NCBI GenBank assembly: GCA_021325655.1
Contig: JAJPGT010000062.1
Coordinates: 1 to 36,349, forward strand
Reading direction: 5' to 3'
Length of the DNA stretch: 36,349 nucleotides
DNA from: Pseudomonadota bacterium
GTDB taxonomy: Bacteria > Chloroflexota > UBA6077 > JAJPGT01
The notes beneath the pieces were generated by a model, which was not told where the DNA came from, did no database searches, and saw only the letters and a list, made by a program, of their open reading frames with translations. This document shows, piece by piece, positions 8,619 through 16,938 of this stretch. Position 1 is the stretch's first letter. Each line of letters opens with the position of its first letter. The position numbers and the translations under genes were made by a program.

Positions 8619-9095
8619 CTATTGTCCTGGCCCCTCCGCTGGGCGATAGGGCGGCTCCAGGAAGTAGAGCCGGCCTCCCTCCCGCCTCAGCCGAACCACG
8701 GTTACGCCAGGGCGCGGCCACTGCTCCCCGTTCTCCAGGGTGATCCGGGCCGTGATAGTCGCCTCGATGGGATCGCCGCTTGCGCCGGCCAGGCGGGCAA
8801 GCAGCGGCGGGGTGCGGACCGCGAGACCCTCCACCTGGTAGTGGTTGCCCGTCTGGTCGTCCACCCAACCTGCCCAGCGGGCCCGTTCAGCGGGCGCCAG
8901 CGTCTCGAGCGCCGCCTCCAGGTCCTTGCGCTCGACCGCGCTGAAGTAGCGCCCGGCCAGGTCCTGCACCTCCCGGGTGGGGCGGTCCAGCGCGAACCCG
9001 AGCACCACGGCCAGCGTGCCGGCGACGAACAGGAGCGCGACGCAGACGAGTAGCAGCGTCGCGCGCGCGGGTTCAGCCGAGCGCGCTATGAGCAG
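8619..9095 (-). CDS. Membrane-anchored hypothetical protein, probable CTG start
   Basis: No family is recognised. A hydrophobic helix is followed by about 120 soluble residues with an acidic helical stretch resembling the NTF2-like/DUF4878 type of small secreted or anchored domain (the pattern of a ligand cup is only suggested). With the first conventional start, GTG 9008, the helix would be cut in half. The frame is open upstream with no ATG, GTG or TTG until a stop near 9186. A CTG at 9095-9093 lies 6 nt after a perfect GGGAGGG (9107-9101) and gives a basic N-terminus followed by the whole helix, so I place the start there. An ATG at 9184 in another frame opens a 36-codon stretch, so an ancestral frameshift is the alternative explanation. 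The gene converges on der. Confidence 0.6.
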   Translation of the reverse strand: MLIARSAEPARATLLLVCVALLFVAGTLAVVLGFALDRPTREVQDLAGRYFSAVERKDLEAALETLAPAERARWAGWVDDQTGNHYQVEGLAVRTPPLLARLAGASGDPIEATITARITLENGEQWPRPGVTVVRLRREGGRLYFLEPPYRPAEGPGQ

Positions 9096-9307
9096 GGCAG
9101 CCCTCCCACGGGAGTGATTCGGCGCCGCGTGCCCGGAGGAGCAGAGAGGCTGGCTGCACCCGCGCGTCCAGGTCTCCTTGCATCACGCCTTTCCTGGCTT
9201 CCTGGGCAGTGAGGGCAGGAGCCATGCTGCCGGCTCAGCGCGGCCGCGCGGGAGTCAAGGGGACAGGGGAGGGAGCGCGGGCGGGCGTGGGCGGCGTCGC
9301 CAACGTC

Positions 9308-9598
9308 TCACATCTTCTGAATAATCGGCTCCATCTCGGCTTCGGTGAACGCCCGCAGTGTCTCGCTGCGGACGTTGCCGGCGCTGTTGATATTGAACAG
9401 CCCGGCCATCATCGCCTGTTCGTCGGGCGCCTCGACGACGGCGACCAGGTCGTACCGCCCCTGGGTCCAGTAGATGCCGTGAACCTTGAAGCCGCGCCGT
9501 TCGTTCTCAGCGCGCGCCTCGCGCGCTCGCTGGAGCGAGTTCTTGATATCCTTCGCCCCCTGGTCGGTGAACCGGTACAGAACCACGTAGGTAGGCAT
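9308..9598 (-). CDS. GYD domain-containing protein
   Basis: This 96-residue protein matches the GYD family (PF08734): an N-terminal TYVVLYRFTDQGAKDIK strand-helix, the central QGRYDLVAVVEAPDE segment that gives the family its name (GRYD here), and a terminal RSETLRAFTEAEM. It is a dimeric ferredoxin-like alpha/beta-barrel fold by analogy, and the biochemical role of the family is not established. ATG 9598 follows an AAGGAGGAGG run directly. It stands alone, separated by about 210 nt from the gene below and about 170 nt from the gene above. Confidence 0.88.
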   Translation of the reverse strand: MPTYVVLYRFTDQGAKDIKNSLQRAREARAENERRGFKVHGIYWTQGRYDLVAVVEAPDEQAMMAGLFNINSAGNVRSETLRAFTEAEMEPIIQKM

Positions 9599-9643
9599 CC
9601 TCCTCCTCCTTGCTTCCTCTCCGCCCGCCGCGCTCCCTACTTC

Positions 9644-9672
9644 ATCCTACGCTGCCGCTGCCCCGCTGGGAA
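9644..9672 (-). promoter_or_regulatory. Possible promoter of the GYD gene
   Basis: On the minus strand TTCCCA (9672-9667) and TAGGAT (9649-9644) are spaced 17 nt apart, about 45 nt before the ATG at 9598. The -35 match is poor, so this is tentative. Confidence 0.3.
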
Positions 9673-9744
9673 CCGGGTCAGGGGTTGCGGGCAGGCAGGC
9701 ACCGCAGCGGGCACATCCGCGGAGGAGTGTGGGGGCGGGTGGTC

Positions 9745-9760
9745 CCAGGACGGGTCCTGG
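9745..9760 (-). terminator. Short hairpin after the 9770 membrane gene
   Basis: CCAGGA and TCCTGG form a perfect 6-bp stem around a CGGG loop, 10 nt beyond the stop codon at 9770. There is no U tract, so it is a weak candidate. Confidence 0.3.
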
Positions 9761-9769
9761 CCGGAGCGG

Positions 9770-10171
9770 CTACTCCTGCGTCGCCATCGCCCGGGGCTGG
9801 CTCTCCTGGCCGAGCGTGGCCGCGTGGACGATGAGGGCCAGGATGAGCAGCACCTCGATCGCCTTGGAGAGATAGCCGAGCGGGACGAAGCCGAACCCGC
9901 GCGGGTTCGGCCCGCCGCGGCTCAGCCAGGCGCCCAAGAGGATGAGCGCGTACACGATGAGCGCGCCGTCGACCCAGCGGCGCTGGGTCAGCGAGGCGCG
10001 CTGGGTGTACAGGAACGCGCCGACCAGCACCAGGTAGCCCAGGAAGCTAAGCAGGAAAAGGATCGCCAGGGAGTTGCGGAGATTCGGCATGATGAACAGG
10101 TCGAGCCCGAGGTGGATCAGGCCGTCGAGCAGCGCCAGGACGATGATCGCCGGAAGCAACAGCCGCGCCAT
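9770..10171 (-). CDS. Small integral membrane protein (four helices)
   Basis: No family is recognised with confidence. The 133 residues contain four hydrophobic helices with short connecting loops, compatible with small DoxX-like or DUF-type membrane proteins. The frame is open back to 10339, but ATG 10171 is preferred: TGAGG precedes it by 6 nt, and the helix begins right after it. ATG 10192 would put the start almost on the predicted transcription start. A TATACT element in the loop of an inverted repeat (10195-10216) lies just upstream. Confidence 0.72.
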   Translation of the reverse strand: MARLLLPAIIVLALLDGLIHLGLDLFIMPNLRNSLAILFLLSFLGYLVLVGAFLYTQRASLTQRRWVDGALIVYALILLGAWLSRGGPNPRGFGFVPLGYLSKAIEVLLILALIVHAATLGQESQPRAMATQE

Positions 10172-10194
10172 AGCAGACCTCAGCGTGAGCATGC

Positions 10195-10216
10195 GCCAGC
10201 CAGTATAGCGGCTGGC
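10195..10216 (-). promoter_or_regulatory. TATACT -10 element inside an inverted repeat
   Basis: GCCAGCC (10195-10201) and GGCTGGC (10210-10216) are perfect 7-bp arms. The 8-nt spacer contains TATACT on the minus strand (10207-10202), so a protein bound to the repeat would cover the -10 element. No good -35 is visible. Confidence 0.42.
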
Positions 10217-10364
10217 TGCGCCGCGGCGAGTCGATTTGTGAGCCCGGCGCGCCACCGGGGAGTCTCCCTGCCTGAGCTTCACTGGCCAGAAGTCCATGGG
10301 CCCCGTTCGACCGATCGGCGGTGGTTGACGTCGCTTCACGCCCTCCTACCTGTGCTGGGCGGCG

Positions 10365-10394
10365 TTTGCTCCCCGCCCGGTCGCCGCATACACT
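10365..10394 (+). promoter_or_regulatory. Tentative promoter of the alpha/beta hydrolase
   Basis: TTTGCT (10365-10370) and TACACT (10389-10394) are 18 nt apart, about 45 nt before the ATG at 10441. The match is moderate. Confidence 0.27.
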
Positions 10395-10440
10395 GGCGGA
10401 CGGAACGCCGAGACGACGCTCGAAGCAGAGGAATGCCCCG

Positions 10441-11274
10441 ATGGATCTGGAGACCCTGCCCCGCTCGTTCTTCACCACGCCGGATGGGACGAAGCTCGCG
10501 TACGTGGAGCTAGGCGCCGGACGGCCGATCGTCCTGCTGCACGGCTGGTCCAGCAGCATGAACTGGTTCAAGGAGAACGTCGACTTCCTGGCTGCGCGCT
10601 ACCGGGTGCTCGCCCTCGATTTCCGTGGGCACGGCGACTCGGATAAGACCGAGCACGGCCACACCATGGAACAGTACGCACAGGACGTGCGAGATTTCGT
10701 CGCCGGCATGGGCGCCGAGGAGTGCCTGATGGTGGGCTGGTCGATGGGCTCGCTCGTCCTGTGGACCTACGTGCTCCAGTACGGGCGGGGCCAGGCCCGG
10801 GCGATGGTCTTCGTCGGCCAGAGTGCCAGCGATCTCCGCAGTGAGCAGTATCCGGGCGGGATCGTCACCCTCGATCAGTTCTACACGATGATGCACCGGC
10901 TGCAGACGGACCGCGAGGTGTTGCTGCGCGAGTGGATGCGGGCGATGCGGATGCACGCCACCGACGATGAGGTGGAATGGATGGCGCGGGAGTACGCGCG
11001 CTGCCCAGCGCACATCGCCACGGTCTCGTTCTACTTCCAGACTATGGTGAACTGCTTTCCCGCCTTCCCGCGGATCGACTTCCCCACCCGCGTGTTCTTT
11101 GGGACAGACCCGAAGATGTACTCGATCAGCGACGGCGAGTACCTGGCGCGGGTGATCCCAGGCACCCAGCTCGTTGTCTTCGACCGCAGCGGCCACGTCC
11201 CGATGCTGGAGGAGCCCGAGAAGTTCAACCAGGAGCTGGACGCCTTCGCCCGTGCCGTATTCGACCTGGCGTAG
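10441..11274 (+). CDS. Alpha/beta hydrolase
   Basis: This is a 277-residue cytoplasmic hydrolase of the alpha/beta fold. The oxyanion-hole HGW is at residues 34-36. A DFRGHGDSD stretch follows, and the nucleophile elbow is GWSMGS with Ser101. The late catalytic His is in SGHVPMLEEPEKF. A Met- and aromatic-rich cap region lies between residues 135 and 205. The Asp of the triad is probably in the GTDPK turn. ATG 10441 has AGAGGA about 8 nt upstream. The layout is like haloalkane dehalogenase, haloperoxidase or C-C hydrolase relatives, and the substrate cannot be read from the sequence. It is monocistronic and ends in a strong hairpin facing the convergent signalling operon. Confidence 0.88.
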   Translation: MDLETLPRSFFTTPDGTKLAYVELGAGRPIVLLHGWSSSMNWFKENVDFLAARYRVLALDFRGHGDSDKTEHGHTMEQYAQDVRDFVAGMGAEECLMVGWSMGSLVLWTYVLQYGRGQARAMVFVGQSASDLRSEQYPGGIVTLDQFYTMMHRLQTDREVLLREWMRAMRMHATDDEVEWMAREYARCPAHIATVSFYFQTMVNCFPAFPRIDFPTRVFFGTDPKMYSISDGEYLARVIPGTQLVVFDRSGHVPMLEEPEKFNQELDAFARAVFDLA

Positions 11275-11307
11275 CTGGCTGCCAGGACCAGTGCCCTGGC
11301 AGCCAGC
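11274..11307. terminator. 13-bp hairpin between convergent genes
   Basis: Perfect 13-bp arms at 11274-11286 and 11295-11307 flank an 8-nt loop. The stem starts on the last base of the hydrolase stop codon and lies 50 nt from the stop of the opposing response regulator. There is no U run on either strand, so it may serve both directions as a GC-rich terminator. Confidence 0.55.
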
Positions 11308-11357
11308 GGCCGGCGCGTCTCGGCGGCGCCTGGCGGCGAAACCGTACCGCCCGCGGC

Positions 11358-12563
11358 TTACGCCCGTGCCGCTCCGTTCGGCGCCGCCGCGCTGCCTGCG
11401 CCTGCTGGATCCTTGAGCATGACCCGTACCGGCTCGGCCACGTCCGCGTGCTTCGCCAGGTTCCTGACCCGCTCCACCAGGGCCTCGGTCACCTCCTGCC
11501 CGCGGGCGATGAGCATGACTCCGCCGCGCGTCCGTACGTCCTCCACGAACACCATTCCTGGCTGCACCAGGCGGAGTGGAATCTCGCGGAGCCTGGAGGG
11601 GGACTTGTCGGCTCCTGCGATCCGTGCCAGCTCGCCGAGCAGCGCCGGGTCGTACCAACCTGCCCGGCCCCGCATCACTTCCAGGGCGGCAGCAGGGTCG
11701 AGCCCTTGCGTCTGGAGAACATCAAAGTCCATGGCGATCTTCAGAGCGCGCGCACCCCAGGGAATCGCCTCGCCTTTCACGCTGTCGCGCGGCATTCCGC
11801 TCCCGTCGAAGCGCTTCGCCTGGTAGGTCAGGATGTCCAGCACGGAATCCAGGCGCGGAATGCCGCCCAGGAGCTGCTGTGTCACCCGAGGCACGCGGCT
11901 AAGCATCTCCTGCTCCTCCGCGCTCAGCGCCTGGCCGTAGTACACCCGCTCCAGCGTGTCGCCGGGCAGGCTGACGGCGCCGATCTGCGAGAGCATCGCC
12001 GCCACTTCGACGGACCAGCGGTCCGCCACCTGGGCTGCGGTGGCGAGGCTGCTCACGACCTGCTTGACGCGCGTTGCCCGGCCGAACGCCAGGGGGCTGG
12101 CCAGAGCCAGGATGTCCGTGAGCGCCTTGACGCACCCGTGGAGGGTCTGCTCCAGCAGCACTCGCTCCGCCAGCATCAGGCGGTGCTGCTCAGCCGCGGC
12201 GCGCAGCGCTTTCAGCAGCGTGTCTGGCGGACAGGGCTTGCTCAGGAAGCGGAAGATGTGCCCCTCGTTGACCGCCGCGATGGCGGCATCCAGGTCGGCG
12301 TACCCGGTCAGCAGGATGCGGATCGAATCAGGGCTCACTTGCCGGACGCGCTGCAGGAAGACCACCCCGTCCATGCCCGGCATCCGCAGGTCCGAGATCA
12401 CTACCGCGAACGGCGCCTCGCGCTCGATCACGTCGAGCGCCTGTGCCCCGCTGGTGGCGCTGGCCACGGTGCAGCGCAGGCGCAGGACGCGCGTAAGCCC
12501 CTCCAGCACGTGCGGCTCGTCGTCGACGCACAGCACACGTGTGCGCGTACTACTCTCGATCAT
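11358..12563 (-). CDS. Response regulator with degenerate HD-GYP-like output domain
   Basis: Residues 8-125 are a receiver domain with the acidic pair DD at 14-15, phosphoacceptor Asp58 and the Lys of LSKP at 109. Residues about 140-320 follow the HD_5/HD-GYP helical pattern of RpfG-type c-di-GMP phosphodiesterases, but the key residues are changed. The HD pair is Ser-Gln in AAMLSQIG (192-193). The second-metal HHE region reads TYQAK. The GYP signature is GMP (256-258), though DGSG is kept. Catalysis is therefore unlikely, and a c-di-GMP-sensing or protein-interaction role is inferred. A C-terminal domain of about 60 residues follows. ATG 12563 overlaps the previous stop (ATGA). It is the last of three coupled genes and presumably receives phosphate from the kinase encoded at 13765-16530. 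Confidence 0.85.
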   Translation of the reverse strand: MIESSTRTRVLCVDDEPHVLEGLTRVLRLRCTVASATSGAQALDVIEREAPFAVVISDLRMPGMDGVVFLQRVRQVSPDSIRILLTGYADLDAAIAAVNEGHIFRFLSKPCPPDTLLKALRAAAEQHRLMLAERVLLEQTLHGCVKALTDILALASPLAFGRATRVKQVVSSLATAAQVADRWSVEVAAMLSQIGAVSLPGDTLERVYYGQALSAEEQEMLSRVPRVTQQLLGGIPRLDSVLDILTYQAKRFDGSGMPRDSVKGEAIPWGARALKIAMDFDVLQTQGLDPAAALEVMRGRAGWYDPALLGELARIAGADKSPSRLREIPLRLVQPGMVFVEDVRTRGGVMLIARGQEVTEALVERVRNLAKHADVAEPVRVMLKDPAGAGSAAAPNGAARA

Positions 12564-13768
12564 GCCTCCCTCGCAGTCACGCTCAGCTCGCGGGCGAGCT
12601 CCTGCCAGACCGGGAGCTGGTCGGCCACTCCGAGCGCGTCCAGGTAGCTGAGATCCAGCGGTGGCTGGGCCAGCGCCTGGCCATCCGCCACCGGCAGCGA
12701 TTGATGGGCCAGCGCGTTGGCTACGTAGATCGCGGCGACGGCGTCAAAGCCGGTCCGCGCGACCTGGGCCGGCTGGTGGTGGTAGGCGACCGCTTCGACA
12801 ACCGGGTACGGGAGGCCCCAGATGCTGAGCAGGTATGCTCCCACCTCTGCGTGGCTAATGCCCAGCACGCCACGCTCCACCAGGAAGAGCGGCTGCTGCT
12901 CCCGTTGCGCCGTCTCCAGCACGCTTCTATACTCGTCGGGCAGGCAGGCCCCCAGAATGAGCTGCCCGATATCATGCAGCATCCCCGCGGTGAACGCATC
13001 ATCCGCCTGGCGCCGGTCAGGCAGCAGGCGGGTGGCGATCTGCGCGGTATGGAGGCCGTGCTGCTGGAGCGCCGCCAGCCGGCCGGGTGAGAGCGCCGCG
13101 TTCGCTTCAAAGGCACGGAACACTTCCAGCGAGAGCACGAGGTTCTTCAACATCCCGAGCCCCAGGTAGGCCACCGCGCGTTCAATAGAGGAGACGCGCT
13201 GCCGGAGCCCGAAGAACGCGGAGTTCACCAACTGCAGCAGCTTGGCACACAACCCCATGTCCTGCTCCACGATCTGCACCACCTCGCTCAGCGGGACGTC
13301 CGCGTTCGCCAGCCGGTCGCGCAGCCGGCGATAGGCATGCGGCTCTGAGGGGAGAGAGGAGAGGCCTCCCAGGGTGATCCGCAACCGATCGTCGTGCAGG
13401 AGCGCGCGCACGCCGCAGGCCCGCTCGACTACCTCGCGCAGCGTCTGCGGGTCGCAGGGCTTGGAGAGGAACTGGTGGGCGACCGGCACGGCGCGGAGCG
13501 CCGATTCCAGCTCTGTGTGCCCCGACAGCACGATCCGGATGGTGTCCGGATAGTCCTGCTGCACCCGCCGCAGGAGCGTCCCTCCGTCGATGCCCGGCAT
13601 CCGCATGTCAGTTACGACCACGTCGAACGGCGCCGCGGCAAGCGCTGCCAGCGCGGCCTCCCCGCCGGCCGCGAAGACCATCTCCCATTCGCGGCGCTGC
13701 GGCCGGAGCAGCCGTTGCAGCGCTTCGAGAATGCGGGGCTCGTCGTCCACGAACAGGATGCGTGTCAC
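12560..13768 (-). CDS. REC-HDOD response regulator
   Basis: The N-terminal receiver (residues 3-120) has the acidic pair DD at 8-9, phosphoacceptor Asp54 and the Lys of LSKP. Residues about 145-335 form an HDOD domain: LVNSAFFG, the AVAYLGLGMLKNLV helix and AGMLHDIGQLIL, where HD is retained. The C-terminal part ends in a helical tail. HDOD proteins act as signalling scaffolds rather than proven phosphohydrolases. The GTG start at 13768 overlaps the kinase stop as GTGA, and its own stop overlaps the next start as ATGA, so the three proteins are probably made in fixed proportion. The paired REC proteins suggest a branched phosphorelay from one kinase. Confidence 0.9.
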   Translation of the reverse strand: MTRILFVDDEPRILEALQRLLRPQRREWEMVFAAGGEAALAALAAAPFDVVVTDMRMPGIDGGTLLRRVQQDYPDTIRIVLSGHTELESALRAVPVAHQFLSKPCDPQTLREVVERACGVRALLHDDRLRITLGGLSSLPSEPHAYRRLRDRLANADVPLSEVVQIVEQDMGLCAKLLQLVNSAFFGLRQRVSSIERAVAYLGLGMLKNLVLSLEVFRAFEANAALSPGRLAALQQHGLHTAQIATRLLPDRRQADDAFTAGMLHDIGQLILGACLPDEYRSVLETAQREQQPLFLVERGVLGISHAEVGAYLLSIWGLPYPVVEAVAYHHQPAQVARTGFDAVAAIYVANALAHQSLPVADGQALAQPPLDLSYLDALGVADQLPVWQELARELSVTAREA

Positions 13769-16530
13769 GCGGCTCTCCCCGCCACGAGCGGCAGCGGCGC
13801 TCCCTGTACCGGCAACCGGATGGTGAAGGTGCTGCCCACACCCACCTCGCTGTCCACGGTGATCGTCCCGCCATGCTGCCGCACCACGGAGCGAGCGAGC
13901 GCTAGCCCCTGGCCGGTGCCGCGCCCGACCCCCTTGGTCGTGAAGAAGGGATCGAAGATCCGCTCCCGGATCGCTTCCGGGATCCCGCAGCCGGTGTCGC
14001 TCACCTGGATCACCACGGCATCGCCTTCATGGGCGGTCCGGATCCGGATGCGCCCTTTCTCGCCGTCCGGCCGCGGCACGTCCGCAATGGCGTGGGCGGC
14101 ATTCACCAGCAGGTTGAGCAGCACTTGATTCACGTCCCCCAGCCGACAGGTGACTGGAGGCAAATCCCCAAAGTCCGTTTCCACCTCGGCCACGTACTTC
14201 CATTCGTTACGGGCGACGGTGATCGCGCTCCGCAGCGCCTGGTTCAGATCAGCGGCGACCTGCTCCGGCTGGTCGGGGTGGGCAAAGACTTTGAGCGCCC
14301 GGACGATGCTGGCCACCCGTTCGACCCCCTCCAGCGCCTGGTCGAGCGCCCGCGGGATCTCCTGTTGCAGATAGGGCAGGTCGGCGGCCTCCTCGGCCAG
14401 GCGCACCTGCTCGAGCACCGTGGGATCGACCACTCCCTGAGTGGCCACCTCGAAGAGCCGCTGGTAGGCCGCGAGCAGCTCCCAGAGCAAGTCGAGCGCG
14501 TCGCGCACAAAGTGGGTATTGTCTCCGACGAACTGGATCGGGGTATTGATCTCGTGCGCAACCCCGGCCGCCAGGCGGCCGACCGCCTCCAGCTTCTGTG
14601 CTTGCCGCAGCTCGATCTCCGTCCGGGCGATCTCGGTCAGATCGCGCAGAAACGCAGTGAAGACGGGCCGATCCCCATAGCGGACCGCGGTGAGGGTGAG
14701 GCCGGCTGGGAACTCGCTGCCGTCCGCACGGCGCGCGGTCCACTCCAGCCGCGTGTTGAGCGCGCCGAACTCCCCGCCGGTGAATCCCCTGGCCAGGCTG
14801 CGCTGGAACGGCTCGCGGGACCGCTCGGGGAGTAGCAGGCTGACATCCTGGCCGAGCACCTGGTCTCGCTGGTAGCCGAACGTCTGCTCGGCGGCCGGGT
14901 TGAATTCGACGATCAGGCCTGCGTGGTCGAAGCTAATCACGCAGCCCAGGGCTGATTCGATGATCGCCGCTTTGCGCGCTTCGCTTGCGCGTAGCGCCTC
15001 CTCAACGCGCCGGCGCTCGGTCACGTCGCTGATGGTGACGACGGCTCCGGCGATCTGGCCATCCTTGAAGATCGGGGTGCTGACGAACTCGACCGCGAAG
15101 CTGGTGCCATCCTTGCGCCAGCACACGTCGTCCGTCACCCGCTGGACACCCCCTTCGCGCAAGGTCGCCTGAATCGGGCAGGCGTCCCGTGGATACGGCG
15201 TGCCGTCTACCCGCCGGCTGTGCAGCAGCCGGTGCAGGTCCTGGCCTACCAGGTCCTCGCTGGCATAACCGGTCAGCGCCATGGCGGCCGGATTGACGAA
15301 GAGGACGCGCCCCTCGCAATCCACCCCGATGACGCCCTCCGCGACGGAATCGAGGATCGACTGCTGGTGCTGGAGCGCGCACTGAAGTCGATCCGCCAGG
15401 GCGTCGAACGCCCGGCCCAGCTCGGCGATCTCGTCAGTGCCCGAAAGCCGCGCCCGGCCCGCCCAATCTCCAGCCGCCCAGCGTCCCACCGTCTTCTGCA
15501 GGGCGGCGAGTCGCGCCGACGAGCGCAGCCACAGCAGCACCAGCAGGCCCAGGATGAGCACCGCGATGGCCGTCTGCATGAGCACGTGGGCCGCGGCCGC
15601 AGCATACATAGCCCCTATCCCGCTCGCCCTCGGCACCGAGACGATGACCGCCCAGGGGGAGCCGTCGATCGGAGCCCAGGAGCGAATGTACGCGCTGTCA
15701 GGCGGCAGGCTCGACCCCAGGGGCGGGGACGGGCGCTGCAGGGTTGCCAGAATGTCCGCCTCCAGCCGCGCTGGCACGTCGGAGGCGGTGGCGTTGCTGG
15801 CGAGCACGTTGCCACTGCGTGTATCCACCAACAGCACGCTGCTGCCTGGTGGAAGCCCGACGTCGTCCCAGATCGGCGGGAGCCGCGCGAGCTTCAGGGC
15901 AACGACCAGGTAGCCGGCTGCCCCGGTCGATCCGGCATCGTGCACCGGGAATGCAAGGGGTAGGATCGGGACGTTGGCATCGATGGAATGGACCATCTCG
16001 CTGGCGAACGCCGGCTGTCCGGTCTCGACGACCTGGCGCGCATAGGCTCGTTCGGCCAGGCTCGGGCGGCCCTGGAGCGGGTCGAAGTTTGACGCCCCGT
16101 GGGTCTGAAAATCGGCGGTCATGAAGGCCAGGGCATAGACCTCGGGCCGTGGTGCCGCCAGCGCGGCCAGAATACGATCGCGGTCCTCATCCGTCCCGCT
16201 CCAGAACAGCGGCAGGCGGCTGATCGTTGTCGCGGTATTCAGCCCATTCATCAGGCATTCTCCCACGCTGGAGGCTGCGAGCGTGGCCAGCGAGTCGGTC
16301 TGTTCCTGTGCCTGCTGCTCCGCCAACTGGACCTGTGTCCGCACCAGCGCGGTGGTGACCAGCAGCATCGCGAGGCAGCAGACCAGGAACAGCCGCAGGA
16401 CCCGCGTAGCCAGCGGGGAAGGGCGAGAGAAGCGATGGAATCCCCGGCGCAGCCTGCGCGCGGCCGAGGCCAGGAGCAGGCCAGCAGCCGAGGGCCAGCG
16501 CAATTGCCGGGCAACGAACGATGCCATCAC
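13765..16530 (-). CDS. Membrane sensor histidine kinase with two PAS domains
   Basis: The protein has 921 residues. Helices at about 45-63 and 314-336 enclose a sensor of about 250 residues resembling a Cache-type extracytoplasmic domain. HAMP (337-390) follows, then PAS1 (390-505, with a VCWRKDGTSF PAC segment) and PAS2 (520-635). The dimerisation/H-box GRLAAGVAHEINTPIQF carries His659, and the HATPase has an N box at about Asn810, DTGCGIP (G1, about 845) and GRGTGQGLAL (G2). An insertion of about 60 residues separates the H-box helix from its second helix. The HEINTP box is typical of kinases of the NtrB/HWE-neighbour type that lack a fused receiver. GTG 16530 and ATG 16527 are both possible starts; neither has a strong binding site. 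It autophosphorylates at His659, and the receivers in the two coupled genes downstream are the likely partners. The stimulus is unknown. Confidence 0.93.
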   Translation of the reverse strand: MMASFVARQLRWPSAAGLLLASAARRLRRGFHRFSRPSPLATRVLRLFLVCCLAMLLVTTALVRTQVQLAEQQAQEQTDSLATLAASSVGECLMNGLNTATTISRLPLFWSGTDEDRDRILAALAAPRPEVYALAFMTADFQTHGASNFDPLQGRPSLAERAYARQVVETGQPAFASEMVHSIDANVPILPLAFPVHDAGSTGAAGYLVVALKLARLPPIWDDVGLPPGSSVLLVDTRSGNVLASNATASDVPARLEADILATLQRPSPPLGSSLPPDSAYIRSWAPIDGSPWAVIVSVPRASGIGAMYAAAAAHVLMQTAIAVLILGLLVLLWLRSSARLAALQKTVGRWAAGDWAGRARLSGTDEIAELGRAFDALADRLQCALQHQQSILDSVAEGVIGVDCEGRVLFVNPAAMALTGYASEDLVGQDLHRLLHSRRVDGTPYPRDACPIQATLREGGVQRVTDDVCWRKDGTSFAVEFVSTPIFKDGQIAGAVVTISDVTERRRVEEALRASEARKAAIIESALGCVISFDHAGLIVEFNPAAEQTFGYQRDQVLGQDVSLLLPERSREPFQRSLARGFTGGEFGALNTRLEWTARRADGSEFPAGLTLTAVRYGDRPVFTAFLRDLTEIARTEIELRQAQKLEAVGRLAAGVAHEINTPIQFVGDNTHFVRDALDLLWELLAAYQRLFEVATQGVVDPTVLEQVRLAEEAADLPYLQQEIPRALDQALEGVERVASIVRALKVFAHPDQPEQVAADLNQALRSAITVARNEWKYVAEVETDFGDLPPVTCRLGDVNQVLLNLLVNAAHAIADVPRPDGEKGRIRIRTAHEGDAVVIQVSDTGCGIPEAIRERIFDPFFTTKGVGRGTGQGLALARSVVRQHGGTITVDSEVGVGSTFTIRLPVQGAPLPLVAGRAA

Positions 16531-16938
16531 ACTGCTCGACGGAACGCGTGTTCGGGCGGGAGCAGCTCCCGCTGGGTGGAGTATTGCCTCACCTCGGGCG
16601 ATCGAGCAGGACTCGCGGGTCCCCAGTTGAGCCGCCGCTGGTACTTTCGCCTCTCCGCGAGCTCAAGCCGCCACTCTCGGTCAAGGGCGTGGGCTGGCGG
16701 GAGCGTGGAGCACGCAGTCCCCGCTGTGCTCGGCGCCCTTCCCATGGGCGCTGCACGCACCACACGGGTGGCCGCTCCGAGAGGCGCTGAGCGTGAGGGG
16801 CCGGGGAAGCGCGCTCCCCGCTCAGACAGAAGTGGCCGCGCCACACGGCATCCACCCGAGCGGGGAGCGCCGGATCAGCGCCGTGTCAGGTCGGCCGGGC
16901 GCTGCCATGCCTGAGCGGCGCGACGAGCAAGGCTAGGA
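16531..16938. other. Gene-free leader/intergenic region with several hairpins
   Basis: I see no convincing gene in these 408 nt. The region holds the upstream region of the kinase operon and the downstream region of the secreted protein. Three inverted repeats stand out: 16708-16713 with 16726-16731 (GAGCAC/GTGCTC), 16734-16739 with 16746-16751 (GCGCCC/GGGCGC), and the large repeat 16811-16870. The first two are adjacent and would form tandem hairpins in a kinase-operon leader if transcription starts beyond 16751. No recognisable promoter was found. Confidence 0.5.
16811..16870 (-). terminator. Large hairpin downstream of the 16939 gene
   Basis: GCGCTCCCCGCTC (16811-16823) is perfectly repeated in inverse at 16858-16870, with a 34-nt spacer that itself contains GTGGC-CGC-GCCAC. 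It lies about 70 nt past the stop at 16939. Absence of a U tract keeps confidence moderate; it could alternatively be a protein-binding cruciform. Confidence 0.45.
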
